Assembly: GCF_021495345.1 (NCBI RefSeq)
Contig: NZ_CP099397.1
Location: forward strand, 4,464,001-4,528,000
DNA: 64,000 nt
Reading direction: 5' to 3'
Source of the DNA: Pseudomonas hydrolytica
Lineage (GTDB): Bacteria; Pseudomonadota; Gammaproteobacteria; Pseudomonadales; Pseudomonadaceae
This document shows positions 36,468 to 45,600 of this stretch, piece after piece; within the stretch, counting starts at the first letter, position 1, and every line of letters begins with the position of its first letter. A program made the translations under genes and the position numbers. Under the pieces are notes generated by a model. The model saw only the letters and a program-made list of their open reading frames with translations. It did no database searches and had not been told where the DNA came from.

Positions 36468-36621
36468 CGCCATCGGGCCTTGACGAGCCGGTCATGCAGC
36501 GCGAGCATGGCCGCTTGTTTTTCGCCGTGGTCACGACCACACCAGCGTCCCAGGGAGGGGCTACGCCTGGCTAGCAGGCCGTCGTGCCGTGCCCACTTCG
36601 ACAGCCCTGGGGAATCGCTTC

Positions 36622-37101
36622 ATGAGCCTGGCCTCTGTACGCGCCTTCTTCGCCGCCAAGGCGCCCGACATCGCGATCATCGAGCTGCACACCAGCACCG
36701 CTACCGTGGCGCTGGCGGCCGAAGCGCATGGCGTATCGCCGGGGCAGATCGCCAAGACCCTGGCCTTTCGCATCGCCGAGCGCGACGTGTTGATCGTCGC
36801 CCGCGGTGACGCGCGCATCGACAACCGCAAGATGAAGGAATGCTTCGGCGCCAAGGCGCGCATGCTCGATGCGCAGACGGTGATCGAGCTGACCAGCCAT
36901 CCGGTCGGCGGCGTCTGCCCGTTCGGCCTGGCCACCCCCTTGAGCGTTTACTGCGACCGCTCGCTGCTGGCCTTCGACGAAGTGCTGCCGGCTGCCGGCG
37001 CCACCCACAGCGCCGTGCGCATCAGCCCGCAACGCCTGGCCGAACTGGTGGACGCCGAGTGGATCGACGTGTGCCAGGAAGTGGAAACGGAGCCCTGCTG
37101 A
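36622..37101 (+). CDS. YbaK/EbsC-family protein (possible aminoacyl-tRNA deacylase)
   Basis: 159 aa with the YbaK editing-domain pattern: TATVALAAEAHGVSPGQIAKTL, then VARGDARIDNRKMKE and HPVGGVCPFGL. Such proteins hydrolyse mischarged tRNAs (for example Cys-tRNA-Pro) in trans. The start at 36622 follows GGGGA; a GTG at 36589 is an alternative. The 154-bp gap upstream shows no clear gene or promoter. Confidence 0.85.
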   Translation: MSLASVRAFFAAKAPDIAIIELHTSTATVALAAEAHGVSPGQIAKTLAFRIAERDVLIVARGDARIDNRKMKECFGAKARMLDAQTVIELTSHPVGGVCPFGLATPLSVYCDRSLLAFDEVLPAAGATHSAVRISPQRLAELVDAEWIDVCQEVETEPC

Positions 37102-37110
37102 ACGGGCGAC

Positions 37111-37219
37111 GTAGGGTGCGCCGCGCGCACCGGGCTTTCCGGATTACCTCCAACGCTGCAACCTGAGTGCGCGCCATGCGTACCGCCGCAGAAAACCGGT
37201 GCGCACAGCGCACCCTACG
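37111..37219. repeat. REP-like inverted doublet, pair 3
   Basis: Copies at 37111-37131 and 37198-37219, inverted with 66 bp between, lying between the convergent YbaK and lipoprotein genes. Confidence 0.85.
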
Positions 37220-37234
37220 GCGCCATGGCACCAT

Positions 37235-37251
37235 CCCGGATTGCATCCGGG
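37235..37251. repeat. Partial CCCGGAT-TGC-ATCCGGG palindrome
   Basis: Short copy related to the palindrome at 30854-30878, directly after REP pair 3. Confidence 0.5.
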
Positions 37252-37284
37252 GCCGGTTATCAGAAAGGGGCGTATCTCGTTGGC

Positions 37285-37581
37285 CTACAACCCGCCGCTG
37301 ACGCCCAGGCTCACCCCCAGCGCGGTGGCCAGCGAGAATGGCAGCAACAGCGTATCGAGCAGCGCACTGGCCGGCAGATCCAGCCCCGGGTAGCGCGGCG
37401 CCGCGGCGCCGAAACGATCCAGCGGGCAGCAACCGCCATTGAGCGCATACCAGTCCAGCCGCGTGCCGGCGTAGACCACCGGCGCATCGGGCTTGGCCGC
37501 ATCCAGCGTGCGCACCGTGGCGCAGCCGGTCAGGCTCAGCAGCGCCACGGCGCAAACGAGCAGGCGCAGGGTGCTAGTCAT
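37285..37581 (-). CDS. YceK/YidQ-family small lipoprotein
   Basis: 98 aa. Signal peptide with lipobox LTGC ([20 protein letters not shown]), then [22 protein letters not shown] and a hydrophobic C-terminal stretch ([19 protein letters not shown]), typical of the YceK/DUF1375 family. Function unknown. The ATG overlaps the ubiX stop by 8 nt, so it is probably the last gene of the mpl-ubiX transcript. Confidence 0.85.
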   Translation of the reverse strand: MTSTLRLLVCAVALLSLTGCATVRTLDAAKPDAPVVYAGTRLDWYALNGGCCPLDRFGAAAPRYPGLDLPASALLDTLLLPFSLATALGVSLGVSGGL

Positions 37582-38203
37582 CCGACACCATATGATGCTC
37601 GCCCCAACGCGGCAGCATGTCCTGGGGAATGCCCAGGCAGTTGAGGATACGCGCAACCACGAAGTCCACCAGGTCATCCAGCGTTTGCGGCTGGTGATAA
37701 AAACCGGGCGAAGCCGGCAGGATGGTCACGCCCAGGTTGGACAGCTTGAGCATGTTCTCCAGATGAATGCTCGAATACGGCGCCTCGCGCGGTACCAGAA
37801 TCAGCTGGCGACGCTCCTTCAGCGCCACGTCGGCGGCGCGTTCGATCAGGTTGTTGCAGGCGCCGGTGGCGATGGCCGACAGGGTGCCGGTTGAGCACGG
37901 CACCACCACCATGGCCGTCGGCGCGCCGGAGCCGGAGGCCGCTGGCGCCATCCAGTCTTCCTTGCCGTAGACGCGGATCTGCCCCGGCGCTGCGCCGGTG
38001 TATTCGGTGAGGAACTGCGCCATGGCCTGCGGCTTGGCCGGCAGCGCCACGTCGGTTTCGGTGGCCATCACCAGTTGCGCGGCCTTGGAGATCAGAAAGT
38101 GCACCTCGCGCTCTTCCTGCACCAGGCAATCGAGCAGGCGCAGGCCGTATTGCGCGCCGGAGGCGCCGGTCATGGCCAGGGTTATTCTCTCAGGGCCAGA
38201 CAT
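37574..38203 (-). CDS. ubiX: Flavin prenyltransferase UbiX
   Basis: Makes the prenylated FMN cofactor used by UbiD decarboxylase in ubiquinone synthesis. 209 aa with [38 protein letters not shown] and [17 protein letters not shown], the signature UbiX motifs. It directly follows mpl with no gap. Confidence 0.96.
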   Translation of the reverse strand: MSGPERITLAMTGASGAQYGLRLLDCLVQEEREVHFLISKAAQLVMATETDVALPAKPQAMAQFLTEYTGAAPGQIRVYGKEDWMAPAASGSGAPTAMVVVPCSTGTLSAIATGACNNLIERAADVALKERRQLILVPREAPYSSIHLENMLKLSNLGVTILPASPGFYHQPQTLDDLVDFVVARILNCLGIPQDMLPRWGEHHMVSDD

Positions 38204-39559
38204 TTATCCCTCCAGAGCTGCTGCCAGCTTGCCATGCAGGCCGCCGAAGCCGCCGTTGCTCATGATCACCACCTGGGTGCCGGGGCGCGCCAGGGCCTTC
38301 ACGCCGTCGATGATCGACTCCAGCGAGTCGCACACGCGCGTCGGGTTGCGCGCCCGCGCCACGGTGGCCGCCAGGTCCCAGCCGAGATTCGGCGGTGCGT
38401 ACCAGAACACCGCATCGGCCTGCTCGGCCGACTCGGCCAGGCCGTCGCGATGAGCACCGAGCTTCATCGAATTGGAGCGTGGCTCGATCACCGCGATCAC
38501 CTGGGTGTCGTCGCCGACACGCTTGCGCAGGCCATCGAGCGTGGTGGCGATGGCCGTGGGATGGTGGGCGAAATCGTCGAAGATGGTCACGCCGCTGACC
38601 TCGGCAACCTTCTCCATACGCCGCTTGGCGTTGATGAACTTGCCCAGCGCTTCGATGCCCAGCGCCGGCACCACGCCGACATGGCGCGCCGCCGCAAGCA
38701 CGGCCAGGGCGTTGGCAACGTTGTGCTGGCCGGTCAGTTGCCACTCCACCACGCCCTCGACCTTGCCATCGAAGCTCACCTCGAAGCGCGAGCCATCGGC
38801 GCTGAGCAGGCGTGCCTGCCACTGCCCGCCGTCACCAGTGGTCTCGACCTTCGTCCAGCAGCCCATCTCGATCACCCGCGCCAGTGCGGTTTCGCTGGCC
38901 GGGTGGATCACCAGGCCCTCACTGGGAATGGTGCGCACCAGATGGTGGAACTGCCGCTCGATGGCCGCCAGGTCCGGGAAGATGTCCGCGTGATCGAACT
39001 CCAGGTTGTTGAGGATCGCCGTGCGCGGGCGGTAGTGGACGAATTTGCTGCGCTTGTCGAAGAAGGCGCTGTCGTACTCGTCGGCCTCGACCACGAAGAA
39101 CGGCGTATCGCCCAAACGCGCCGAGATACCGAAGTTCTGCGGCACACCGCCGATCAGAAAGCCCGGGCTCATGCCGGCATGCTCCAGCACCCAGGCCAGC
39201 ATGCTCGAGCTACTGGTCTTGCCATGCGTGCCGGCCACCGCCAGCACCCAGCGCCCCTGCAGCACATGGTCGGCCAGCCACTGCGGGCCGGAAACGTAGG
39301 GCAGGCCCTTGTTCAATACATATTCGACTGCGGGATTGCCACGGCTCATGGCGTTGCCCACAACCACCAGGTCGGGCGCCGGTTGCAGGTGCGCCGGGTC
39401 ATAACCCTGCATCAGCTCGATGCCCTGGGCTTCCAACTGGGTGCTCATGGGCGGGTAGACATTGGCGTCGGAGCCGGTGACACGGTGGCCGAGTTCCTTG
39501 GCCAGAACGGCGAGCGAGCCCATGAAGGTGCCGCAGATGCCGAGAATATGGATGTGCAT
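38204..39559 (-). CDS. mpl: UDP-N-acetylmuramate:L-alanyl-gamma-D-glutamyl-meso-diaminopimelate ligase
   Basis: Recycles murein tripeptide by joining it to UDP-MurNAc. The 451-aa Mur-ligase family protein has an N-terminal nucleotide domain (HIHILGICGTFMGSLAVLAKEL), a P-loop VAGTHGKTSSSS, VVEADEYDSAFFDKRSKF and the C-terminal domain. It is transcribed with ubiX and divergently from the GNAT gene. Confidence 0.97.
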   Translation of the reverse strand: MHIHILGICGTFMGSLAVLAKELGHRVTGSDANVYPPMSTQLEAQGIELMQGYDPAHLQPAPDLVVVGNAMSRGNPAVEYVLNKGLPYVSGPQWLADHVLQGRWVLAVAGTHGKTSSSSMLAWVLEHAGMSPGFLIGGVPQNFGISARLGDTPFFVVEADEYDSAFFDKRSKFVHYRPRTAILNNLEFDHADIFPDLAAIERQFHHLVRTIPSEGLVIHPASETALARVIEMGCWTKVETTGDGGQWQARLLSADGSRFEVSFDGKVEGVVEWQLTGQHNVANALAVLAAARHVGVVPALGIEALGKFINAKRRMEKVAEVSGVTIFDDFAHHPTAIATTLDGLRKRVGDDTQVIAVIEPRSNSMKLGAHRDGLAESAEQADAVFWYAPPNLGWDLAATVARARNPTRVCDSLESIIDGVKALARPGTQVVIMSNGGFGGLHGKLAAALEG

Positions 39560-39800
39560 GAATGACCTCTATGAAGCCCGACGCGGGGGCGTGAAGCGAT
39601 GGCGGCAGGTTAGCACAGCGCCCACCGGGCGGCTGCTGCGCCCTGCTCAGACCCAGGCGCCGCGAGCAAGTTGCCGACCGGCTGAAATCAAACGCTTGCT
39701 TGGATTGCGCATTCAACTGGCTTTGAGGCAGCATCGGCTGGTCTGCTGGCACAACAGCTGCATCGTCCATCCAGTTCAATCACAGAAGCCGAGGCCCGCC
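39560..39800. other. Divergent intergenic region mpl/GNAT
   Basis: 241 bp. The right part (about 39680-39790) has a lower GC content than the surrounding genes and presumably holds promoters for both directions. No convincing -35/-10 pair or operator could be assigned by eye. Confidence 0.4.
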
Positions 39801-40256
39801 ATGCGCATCGTCCAAGCCACCCTGGAGCACCTGGACCTGCTGACCCCGCTGTTCGTCAAATACCGCGAGTTCTACAACGAACTGCCCTACCCCGAGTCGT
39901 CGCGCAAGTTCCTCGAGAAGCGCCTGCGGCGCAAGGAGTCGGTGATCTACCTGGCCCTGGCCGACGACGAGGACAAGCTGCTCGGTTTCTGCCAGCTCTA
40001 CCCCAGCTATTCGTCGCTGTCGCTCAAGCGCGTGTGGATCCTCAACGACATCTACGTGGCCGAGGATGCGCGGCGCCAGCTGGTCGCCGACCGCCTGCTG
40101 CAGACCGCGAAGAAGATGGCCAGGGACACCAACGCCGTGCGCATGCGCGTGGCCACCAGCCGCGACAACGAAGTGGCGCAGAAGGTCTACGAGTCCATCG
40201 GCTTCGTCGAGGACGAGCAGTTCAAGAACTACGTGCTGCCGATCCACGTCGACTGA
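39801..40256 (+). CDS. GNAT-family N-acetyltransferase
   Basis: 151 aa. The acetyl-CoA-binding motif A region is RVWILNDIYVAEDARRQLVADR followed by LLQTAKKMA, and the C-terminal motif B region is NEVAQKVYESIGFVED. The open frame runs upstream, but the ATG at 39801 matches the family N-terminus (MRIVQATLEHLDLL). The acceptor is unknown. Confidence 0.88.
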   Translation: MRIVQATLEHLDLLTPLFVKYREFYNELPYPESSRKFLEKRLRRKESVIYLALADDEDKLLGFCQLYPSYSSLSLKRVWILNDIYVAEDARRQLVADRLLQTAKKMARDTNAVRMRVATSRDNEVAQKVYESIGFVEDEQFKNYVLPIHVD

Positions 40257-40350
40257 GCGCCGGGCGCGAGGCGCAATACGGGCCATGCCGGCTTGTGGCG
40301 AAGGCCGGCCGCCCTTATGGTGACGGCATCGTCCTCCCGAGCCCGCATGC

Positions 40351-41178
40351 ATGTGGTCCCTAAAGGCCTGGCGCCGTAACCGTATCCTCGAACGCAACCC
40401 CATCGATCCCGCCCACTGGGCCGAAGTCTGCCGGCGTCTGCCGATCCTCGACGGCCTGGACGAGCACGAACAGCAGCGATTGCGCGAGCGTGCCGTGCTG
40501 TTTCTGCATGACAAGCATCTCACCGCCCTGCCCGGCGTCGAAATCGGCCCCGTCGAGCACCTGCTGCTGGCGGCGCAGGCGCAGCTGCCGCTGCTGCACC
40601 TGGGCGAGCTGGACTGGTACCGGGGCTTTCACGAAATCGTGCTCTACCCGGATGACTTCGTCAGCCCGCAGCGCCACCGCGACGCTGCCGGGGTCGAACA
40701 TGAATGGGACGACCCACGCAGCGGCGAGGCCTGGCACCAGGGCCCGGTGATCCTGGCCTGGCCCGGCGTGGAAGCCAGTGGCAGCTGGGAGGGCTACAAC
40801 CTGGTGATCCATGAGCTAGCGCACAAGCTGGACATGCTCGAAGGTGGTGCCAACGGCCTGCCGCCGCTGCACCGCGACATGCGCGTGCAGGACTGGGCCA
40901 ATGCCATGCAGAGCGCCTATGACGCGCTGAATGCGCAACTGGACGCCGACCCCGATGCCGAAACGGCCATCGACCCCTACGCCGCCGAAGACCCGGCCGA
41001 GTTCTTCGCCGTGACCAGCGAATACTTCTTCAGCGCCCCGGATCTGCTGGCCGAGGCCTTCCCCGAGGTCTACCGGCAACTGACCTTGTTCTATCGCCAG
41101 GACCCGCTGGCTCGGCTGCAACGCCTGCAAGCTGAACACCAGGACTACCGGATGGTCGAAAACGCGACCAATGGCTGA
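40351..41178 (+). CDS. mtfA: MtfA-family zinc peptidase (Mlc titration factor A)
   Basis: 275 aa; M90 family. Zinc-binding motif HELAHKLD (His154, Glu155, His158) and FAVTSEYFFSAP, with the conserved N-terminus GHWAEV-like (DPAHWAEVCRRLPIL). In E. coli MtfA binds the glucose repressor Mlc and has aminopeptidase activity; whether this copy has an Mlc partner is not shown here. It precedes ppa. Confidence 0.93.
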   Translation: MWSLKAWRRNRILERNPIDPAHWAEVCRRLPILDGLDEHEQQRLRERAVLFLHDKHLTALPGVEIGPVEHLLLAAQAQLPLLHLGELDWYRGFHEIVLYPDDFVSPQRHRDAAGVEHEWDDPRSGEAWHQGPVILAWPGVEASGSWEGYNLVIHELAHKLDMLEGGANGLPPLHRDMRVQDWANAMQSAYDALNAQLDADPDAETAIDPYAAEDPAEFFAVTSEYFFSAPDLLAEAFPEVYRQLTLFYRQDPLARLQRLQAEHQDYRMVENATNG

Positions 41179-41189
41179 GTAAGCCGGCG

Positions 41190-41218
41190 TAGTCACCCCG
41201 CGCGAATGTGCCTATAAT
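41190..41218 (+). promoter_or_regulatory. Sigma-70 promoter for ppa
   Basis: Perfect -10 TATAAT (41213-41218) with TAGTCA 17 bp upstream (41190-41195), 38 bp before the ppa ATG. A strong -10 fits a highly expressed housekeeping gene. Confidence 0.65.
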
Positions 41219-41255
41219 CCGCCCCACTTTTTTGGCCCTCCCTGGGAGTTCCCCC

Positions 41256-41783
41256 ATGAGCTACAGCAAGATCCCGGCTGGCAAAGACCTGCCGAACGAC
41301 ATCTACGTTGCCATCGAGATCCCGGCCAATCACGCGCCGATCAAATACGAAATCGACCACGACAGCGATTGCCTGATGGTCGATCGCTTCATGGCCACCC
41401 CGATGTTCTATCCGGCCAACTACGGTTTCATCCCGCACACCCTGGCTGACGACGGCGACCCCCTCGACGTGCTGGTCGTGACCCCCTACCCGGTCGCTCC
41501 GGGTTCGGTGATCCGCGCTCGTCCGGTCGGCGTACTGCACATGAGCGACGAAGCCGGCGGCGACGCCAAGCTGGTTGCCGTTCCGCACGACAAACTGACC
41601 GTTCTGTACAAGGACGTTCAGGAATACACCGACCTGCCCCCGCTGCTGATCGAGCAGATCAAGCACTTCTTCGAGAACTACAAGGATCTGGAGAAGGGCA
41701 AGTGGGTCAAGGTAGAAGGCTGGGGCGGCGCTGAAGAAGCCCGCGGCCTGATCCACAAGGCAGTCGCGGCTTACCAAAAATAA
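41256..41783 (+). CDS. ppa: Inorganic pyrophosphatase
   Basis: Cytoplasmic hydrolysis of pyrophosphate. The 175-aa family I enzyme carries the signature DGDPLDVLV (Asp66, Asp68, Asp71), upstream [16 protein letters not shown] and downstream [13 protein letters not shown]. The start [13 protein letters not shown] is typical and preceded by GGGAG. Confidence 0.98.
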   Translation: MSYSKIPAGKDLPNDIYVAIEIPANHAPIKYEIDHDSDCLMVDRFMATPMFYPANYGFIPHTLADDGDPLDVLVVTPYPVAPGSVIRARPVGVLHMSDEAGGDAKLVAVPHDKLTVLYKDVQEYTDLPPLLIEQIKHFFENYKDLEKGKWVKVEGWGGAEEARGLIHKAVAAYQK

Positions 41784-41799
41784 GCCCTGACCACCTCCG

Positions 41800-41825
41800 A
41801 AAGCCGGCCACAAGCCGGCTTTTTT
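41800..41825 (+). terminator. Intrinsic terminator of ppa
   Basis: AAAGCCGGC, a 5-nt loop, GCCGGCTTT and an uninterrupted T-run, 17 bp after the ppa stop. Confidence 0.92.
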
Positions 41826-42079
41826 ATGCCTGCAATTCGCCTCAACGACATGGACGGAACTGCCCGGGCGGCAGTGGTACCGGGAACCTGCGACAGGTAC
41901 ATGCAGGAAACCGAGCCGGTCTACTGCGTCGGCGCCGCTACGCTCCGAACGGGGAACGACAGCGCGCAAGCATAACGGAGCAGACGGCCGGCCTGGCGTC
42001 GCCCGCACGCCATCTGGCCTTTGTCACTATGCTTAACAGCACAACGCCAGCACTGCGCCGAGTCGGCAAGGCGGGCCAT

Positions 42080-43114
42080 ATGAAAACAGGCAAATTGCGT
42101 CTTTTGACGATGGCCGTACTGGTCGGTCTTCTGGTCACCGTCGCCCACTCGCAATGGGTCGGTCCGCCGGATGGCCCGCCCGCCCAGTCCGACAAACGCG
42201 TGATCTTCCTCGCCTCCGACTTCCGCAATGGCGGCGTGGTGGGGGTTTACCGCAGCTTCGAGCGCGCCGCCAAGCTGCTCGGCTGGCAGGTCAGAGCGCT
42301 GGACGGCCGGGGTGATGCCGACGAATTGCGGCGCATTACCGATCTGGCCCTGGAGGCCGCGCCAGACGGCGTGGTACTGGGCGGTTTCGGATTGGCGGCG
42401 CTGGGCACGCCACCGGCGTTGTTGCAGCAACGCGATATCCCCGTGGTCGGATGGCACGCCGGCGGCCAGCCCGGCCCGACCGAGTGGCTGTTCAGCAATG
42501 TCACTACCGATCCATTGGTGGTCGCGGACATGGCGGCCGATATGGTGATCGGCGACGAACCGATCGGCGTGGTGATCTTCAACGACAGCCAGTTCGCCAT
42601 CGCCACCACCAAGGCCATGCGCATGGCCGAGCGCGTGGATGCCTGCCCGCACTGTAAGGTGCTGAGCATCGAGGATCTGGCCATTTCCCGCGCATCGGCA
42701 GAGTTGGACGCGCGCGTCGAGCAGCTGCAGCGGCGCTTTGGCGCCGCCTGGACCCACACGCTGGCGATCAACGATGTGTACTTCGACCATATGCACCTGC
42801 CGCTGGCGCGCCTCGGGCGCAAGGACATCCTCCTGGTCTCGGCCGGCGACGGTTCCTCCAAGGCCCTGGGGCGCATCCATTCGGGGCTGTCGCAGCAGAT
42901 CGCCACGGTTGCCGAACCCCTCGGTGCCCATGGCTGGCAACTGGTGGACGAACTCAACCGCGCCTTCGCCGGCCAACCGCCCAGCGGCTTCGTCGGCCAA
43001 CCCCTGCTGATCACCGCGCAAGTGTTGCGCGAGAGCGAGAACATCAGCATCGAACTCGACACCAGCCACGAGGAAGCCTATCTGCGCCTGTGGCGACCAC
43101 GGGTCGGTCGCTGA
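42080..43114 (+). CDS. Orphan periplasmic-binding-protein-like (sugar-type) domain protein
   Basis: 344 aa from the chosen ATG (MKTGKLRLLTMAVLVGLLVT). The signal peptide or anchor is followed by a type 1 periplasmic-binding fold: VIFLASDFRNGGVVGVYRSFERAAKLLG, APDGVVLGGFG, IPVVGWHAGGQPGPTEW, NVTTDPLVVADMAADM and a C-terminal lobe with AINDVYFDH. It resembles ribose/autoinducer-binding ABC proteins, but no permease or ATPase gene is near. A sensor or scavenging role is possible; unknown. The frame could start at 42029. The 254-bp gap after the ppa terminator shows no other feature. Confidence 0.75.
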   Translation: MKTGKLRLLTMAVLVGLLVTVAHSQWVGPPDGPPAQSDKRVIFLASDFRNGGVVGVYRSFERAAKLLGWQVRALDGRGDADELRRITDLALEAAPDGVVLGGFGLAALGTPPALLQQRDIPVVGWHAGGQPGPTEWLFSNVTTDPLVVADMAADMVIGDEPIGVVIFNDSQFAIATTKAMRMAERVDACPHCKVLSIEDLAISRASAELDARVEQLQRRFGAAWTHTLAINDVYFDHMHLPLARLGRKDILLVSAGDGSSKALGRIHSGLSQQIATVAEPLGAHGWQLVDELNRAFAGQPPSGFVGQPLLITAQVLRESENISIELDTSHEEAYLRLWRPRVGR

Positions 43115-43155
43115 CGGGGCGCGCCCTGCCTCTTCGCCGCCACGCAGGCCGCTGT

Positions 43156-43278
43156 TCAGCGTCGCAGCGCCCTGGCAATCGCCGGCTGGCTCACCGCCAG
43201 GGCATCGGCGGCCTTGGCGAAACGGCGCTGGCGGGCGATCTCGACAAAGCACAGCGAGTGACGGATCGCGGCTATTGA
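43156..43278 (-). pseudogene. LysR-family regulator remnant (N-terminal helix-turn-helix only)
   Basis: On the minus strand the frame reads IRHSLCFVEIARQRRF, then AKAADALAVSQPAIARALRR and a TGA. This is the N-terminal winged-helix of a LysR-type regulator (normally LRHLRCFVEVAR...FTRAAEALGVSQPAISR...), cut off after about 39 residues; no start codon or effector domain remains. It lies between the binding-protein gene and the TauE gene. Confidence 0.7.
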
Positions 43279-43341
43279 ACTGGAATGATCCGATCCTGCC
43301 GCAAGCGCTGCCTCAGCCCGGCCACCGCACTTTGGTCGCAC

Positions 43342-43370
43342 TTGGCTGACCGAATGGTCAGCCCTATGCT
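43342..43370 (+). promoter_or_regulatory. Promoter with embedded repressor operator upstream of the TauE gene
   Basis: TTGGCT (43342-43347) and TATGCT (43365-43370) are spaced by 17 bp, 27 bp before the ATG. Overlapping the -35 and filling the spacer is the perfect palindrome GGCTGACC-GAAT-GGTCAGCC (43344-43363), of the GACC-N4-GGTC type used by many TetR-family repressors. No TetR gene is found in the window. Confidence 0.65.
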
Positions 43371-43396
43371 GCACTCTTTTTGTGCGAGCCTGCGCC

Positions 43397-44167
43397 ATGT
43401 CCCTGCCCGATCTACTGTTGTTGGTCCTCGCCGGTTTCGCCGCTGGCGGCATGAATGCCCTGGCCGGCGGCGGCACCTTCTTCTCCTTCCCGGCGTTGCT
43501 CGCCGCCGGTCTGCCGCCGGTGACGGCCAATGCCACCAACGCCGTGGCCCTGTGGCCGGCCAGCCTGGCCGGCGCCTGGGCCGCGCGCGCCTCGTTGCGG
43601 CCGCTGGGGCGCTACCTGATCCCGCTGCTGCTGGCCGGCCTGGCCGGTGGTCTGCTCGGCGGCCTGTTGCTGCTGGCCGGCGGCGACGACGTATTCCGCG
43701 TGCTGATCCCCTGGCTGCTGCTGGCCGCCACCGCGCTGTTCGCCGCCAGCCCCTGGCTGGGACGCTGGCTGGCCGAGCGGCGCAAGGCTGCCGAGCATCC
43801 GCCGCACACGCCGCTGTCGCTGGGCGCGCATATCGGCGTGTCGATCTACGGCGGTTACTTCGGCGCCGGCATGGGCATCCTGCAGTTGGCCGCCTTCTCC
43901 ATCGAGGGCCACGCCCTGGCCCGCGCCAACGCGTTGAAGAACCTGATCTCGGCGGTGATCTACAGCATCGCCACCCTGACCTTCGTCATCGCCGGGCGGG
44001 TCAGCTGGTACGAGCTGGCCATCCTGCTCACCGGCGCCACCCTTGGCGGCTACGCTGGCGGCGCACTGGGCGAAAAACTTCCTCCGGCACTGCTACGCAG
44101 CTTCGTCATCCTGGTGGGCAGCGGGATGACGCTGTACTACTTCTGGAGCACCTACTTCTCTGCATAG
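43397..44167 (+). CDS. Sulfite exporter TauE/SafE family protein
   Basis: 256-aa polytopic inner-membrane protein with eight or so hydrophobic helices. TauE/SafE features: GFAAGGMNALAGGGTFFSFP near the N-terminus and YGGYFGAGMGILQLAAF at the repeated half. The substrate could be sulfite, organosulfonate or another anion. The ATG at 43397 is chosen; a GTG at 43382 is possible. A promoter with an apparent operator lies just upstream. Confidence 0.9.
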   Translation: MSLPDLLLLVLAGFAAGGMNALAGGGTFFSFPALLAAGLPPVTANATNAVALWPASLAGAWAARASLRPLGRYLIPLLLAGLAGGLLGGLLLLAGGDDVFRVLIPWLLLAATALFAASPWLGRWLAERRKAAEHPPHTPLSLGAHIGVSIYGGYFGAGMGILQLAAFSIEGHALARANALKNLISAVIYSIATLTFVIAGRVSWYELAILLTGATLGGYAGGALGEKLPPALLRSFVILVGSGMTLYYFWSTYFSA

Positions 44168-44170
44168 GCC

Positions 44171-44235
44171 GTAGGGTGTGCAATGCGCACCATCGTTTTC
44201 TATCGCCGAGCCCGGTGCGCACGGCGCACCCTACG
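44171..44235. repeat. REP-like inverted doublet, pair 4
   Basis: A degenerate copy at 44171-44191 and a perfect copy at 44214-44235, inverted, 22 bp apart, between the TauE gene and xseB. Confidence 0.8.
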
Positions 44236-44274
44236 CCGAGTCCAGTACCGGACAACATCCGCGGGCCCGCTGAT

Positions 44275-44303
44275 TTGCCCGAGAAGCGCGGCTCTGCTAG
44301 TGT
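44275..44303 (+). promoter_or_regulatory. Candidate promoter for xseB-ispA
   Basis: TTGCCC (44275-44280), 17-bp spacer, TAGTGT (44298-44303), 36 bp before the xseB ATG. Moderate match only. Confidence 0.35.
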
Positions 44304-44338
44304 CGCGACCGTTTCTACGCTGCCCGAGACCCGCCGCC

Positions 44339-44581
44339 ATGGCCCGCAAGAAAGCCGCCCCCGACTTCGAACACTCCCTCGCCGAACTGCAGACGCTGGT
44401 CGAGCGCCTGGAGAGCGGCGAGCTGTCGCTGGAAGACTCGCTGACCGCCTTCGAGCAGGGCATCGGCCTGACACGCGAGTGCCAGGCTGCCCTGGCTCAG
44501 GCCGAGCAGAAGGTGCAGATCCTTCTGGAGCGCGATGGCGAGCTGGAGCCGGCGCCCTTCGACGCGGACCCGACCGCATGA
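44339..44581 (+). CDS. xseB: Exodeoxyribonuclease VII small subunit
   Basis: 80-aa small subunit of ExoVII, which degrades single-stranded DNA. The conserved pattern [20 protein letters not shown] followed by [15 protein letters not shown] is complete. The stop overlaps the ispA ATG (ATGA). The same xseB-ispA order is common in proteobacteria. Confidence 0.95.
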   Translation: MARKKAAPDFEHSLAELQTLVERLESGELSLEDSLTAFEQGIGLTRECQAALAQAEQKVQILLERDGELEPAPFDADPTA

Positions 44582-45465
44582 TCAAGGCCTACCAGGCGAG
44601 CTGCCAGGCACGGGTCGACGCCGCCCTCGAGCCGCTGTTCCAGCCTCCCCGTGCCGAGCTGCAGCGCCTGTACGAGGCGATGCGCTACAGCGTGATGAAC
44701 GGCGGCAAGCGCGTGCGCCCGCTGCTGGTGTATGCCGCCTGCGAAGCGCTGGATGGCAATCTCGATCGCGCCGATGGCGCCGCCTGCGCGGTGGAGCTGA
44801 TTCACGCCTACTCCCTGGTGCACGACGACCTGCCGGCGATGGACGACGACGACCTGCGCCGCGGCCAACCCACCACGCACAAGGCCTTCGACGAGGCCAG
44901 TGCCATCCTCGCCGGTGACGGCCTGCAGAGCCTGGCCTTCGAGGTGCTCGCCGACCGCCGGCGCAACCCGCAGGACGCCGAAGTGCGTCTGCAGATGATC
45001 GATGCCCTGAGCAGCGCAGCCGGTCCGGCCGGGATGGTCGGCGGCCAGGCCATCGACCTCGGCTCGGTGGGGCAGCAGCTCGACCAGGCGGCGCTGGAAA
45101 CCATGCACCGGCACAAGACCGGCGCGCTGATCGAAGCCAGCGTACTGCTCGGCGCCCTGGCCAGCGGCAACGCCGACGAACTCAGCCTCAAGGCCCTTCT
45201 GCAGTACGCCCGCGCCGTCGGTCTGGCCTTCCAGGTGCAGGACGACATTCTCGACGTGGAGAGCGACACCGCCACCCTGGGCAAGACCCAGGGCAAGGAC
45301 GAGGCCAACGACAAGCCCACCTACCCCGCCCTGCTCGGCCTCGACGCAGCCAAGGACTATGCCCTGGAACTGCGCGACCAGGCCCTGCACGTGCTGCGCC
45401 CCTTCGGCAGCCAGGCCGAGCCGCTACGCGAGCTGGCGCGTTACATCGTCGAGCGGCGCAGCTAG
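44578..45465 (+). CDS. ispA: Farnesyl diphosphate synthase (geranyltranstransferase)
   Basis: 295-aa polyprenyl synthase giving FPP for undecaprenyl phosphate, ubiquinone and heme O. First aspartate-rich motif [15 protein letters not shown] and second motif [13 protein letters not shown] are present, along with GGKRVRP near the N-terminus. In P. aeruginosa dxs follows directly; here two extra genes intervene. Confidence 0.96.
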   Translation: MIKAYQASCQARVDAALEPLFQPPRAELQRLYEAMRYSVMNGGKRVRPLLVYAACEALDGNLDRADGAACAVELIHAYSLVHDDLPAMDDDDLRRGQPTTHKAFDEASAILAGDGLQSLAFEVLADRRRNPQDAEVRLQMIDALSSAAGPAGMVGGQAIDLGSVGQQLDQAALETMHRHKTGALIEASVLLGALASGNADELSLKALLQYARAVGLAFQVQDDILDVESDTATLGKTQGKDEANDKPTYPALLGLDAAKDYALELRDQALHVLRPFGSQAEPLRELARYIVERRS

Positions 45466-45540
45466 CCGATAGGCTGTCGCGCGCTACCGCCAACGTCATC
45501 ATCACCATCTATACCAGCATGATCGCCGCATAAGGCTTGC

Positions 45541-45568
45541 TTTACCCCCGCGACCAGCCTCCTAAGAT
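45541..45568 (+). promoter_or_regulatory. Candidate promoter for the acyl-CoA carboxylase gene
   Basis: TTTACC (45541-45546), 16-bp spacer, TAAGAT (45563-45568), 32 bp before the ATG. Weak to moderate. Confidence 0.35.
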
Positions 45569-45600
45569 GGCTCCATAACGACAAGACGTCCGGAGCCGCC

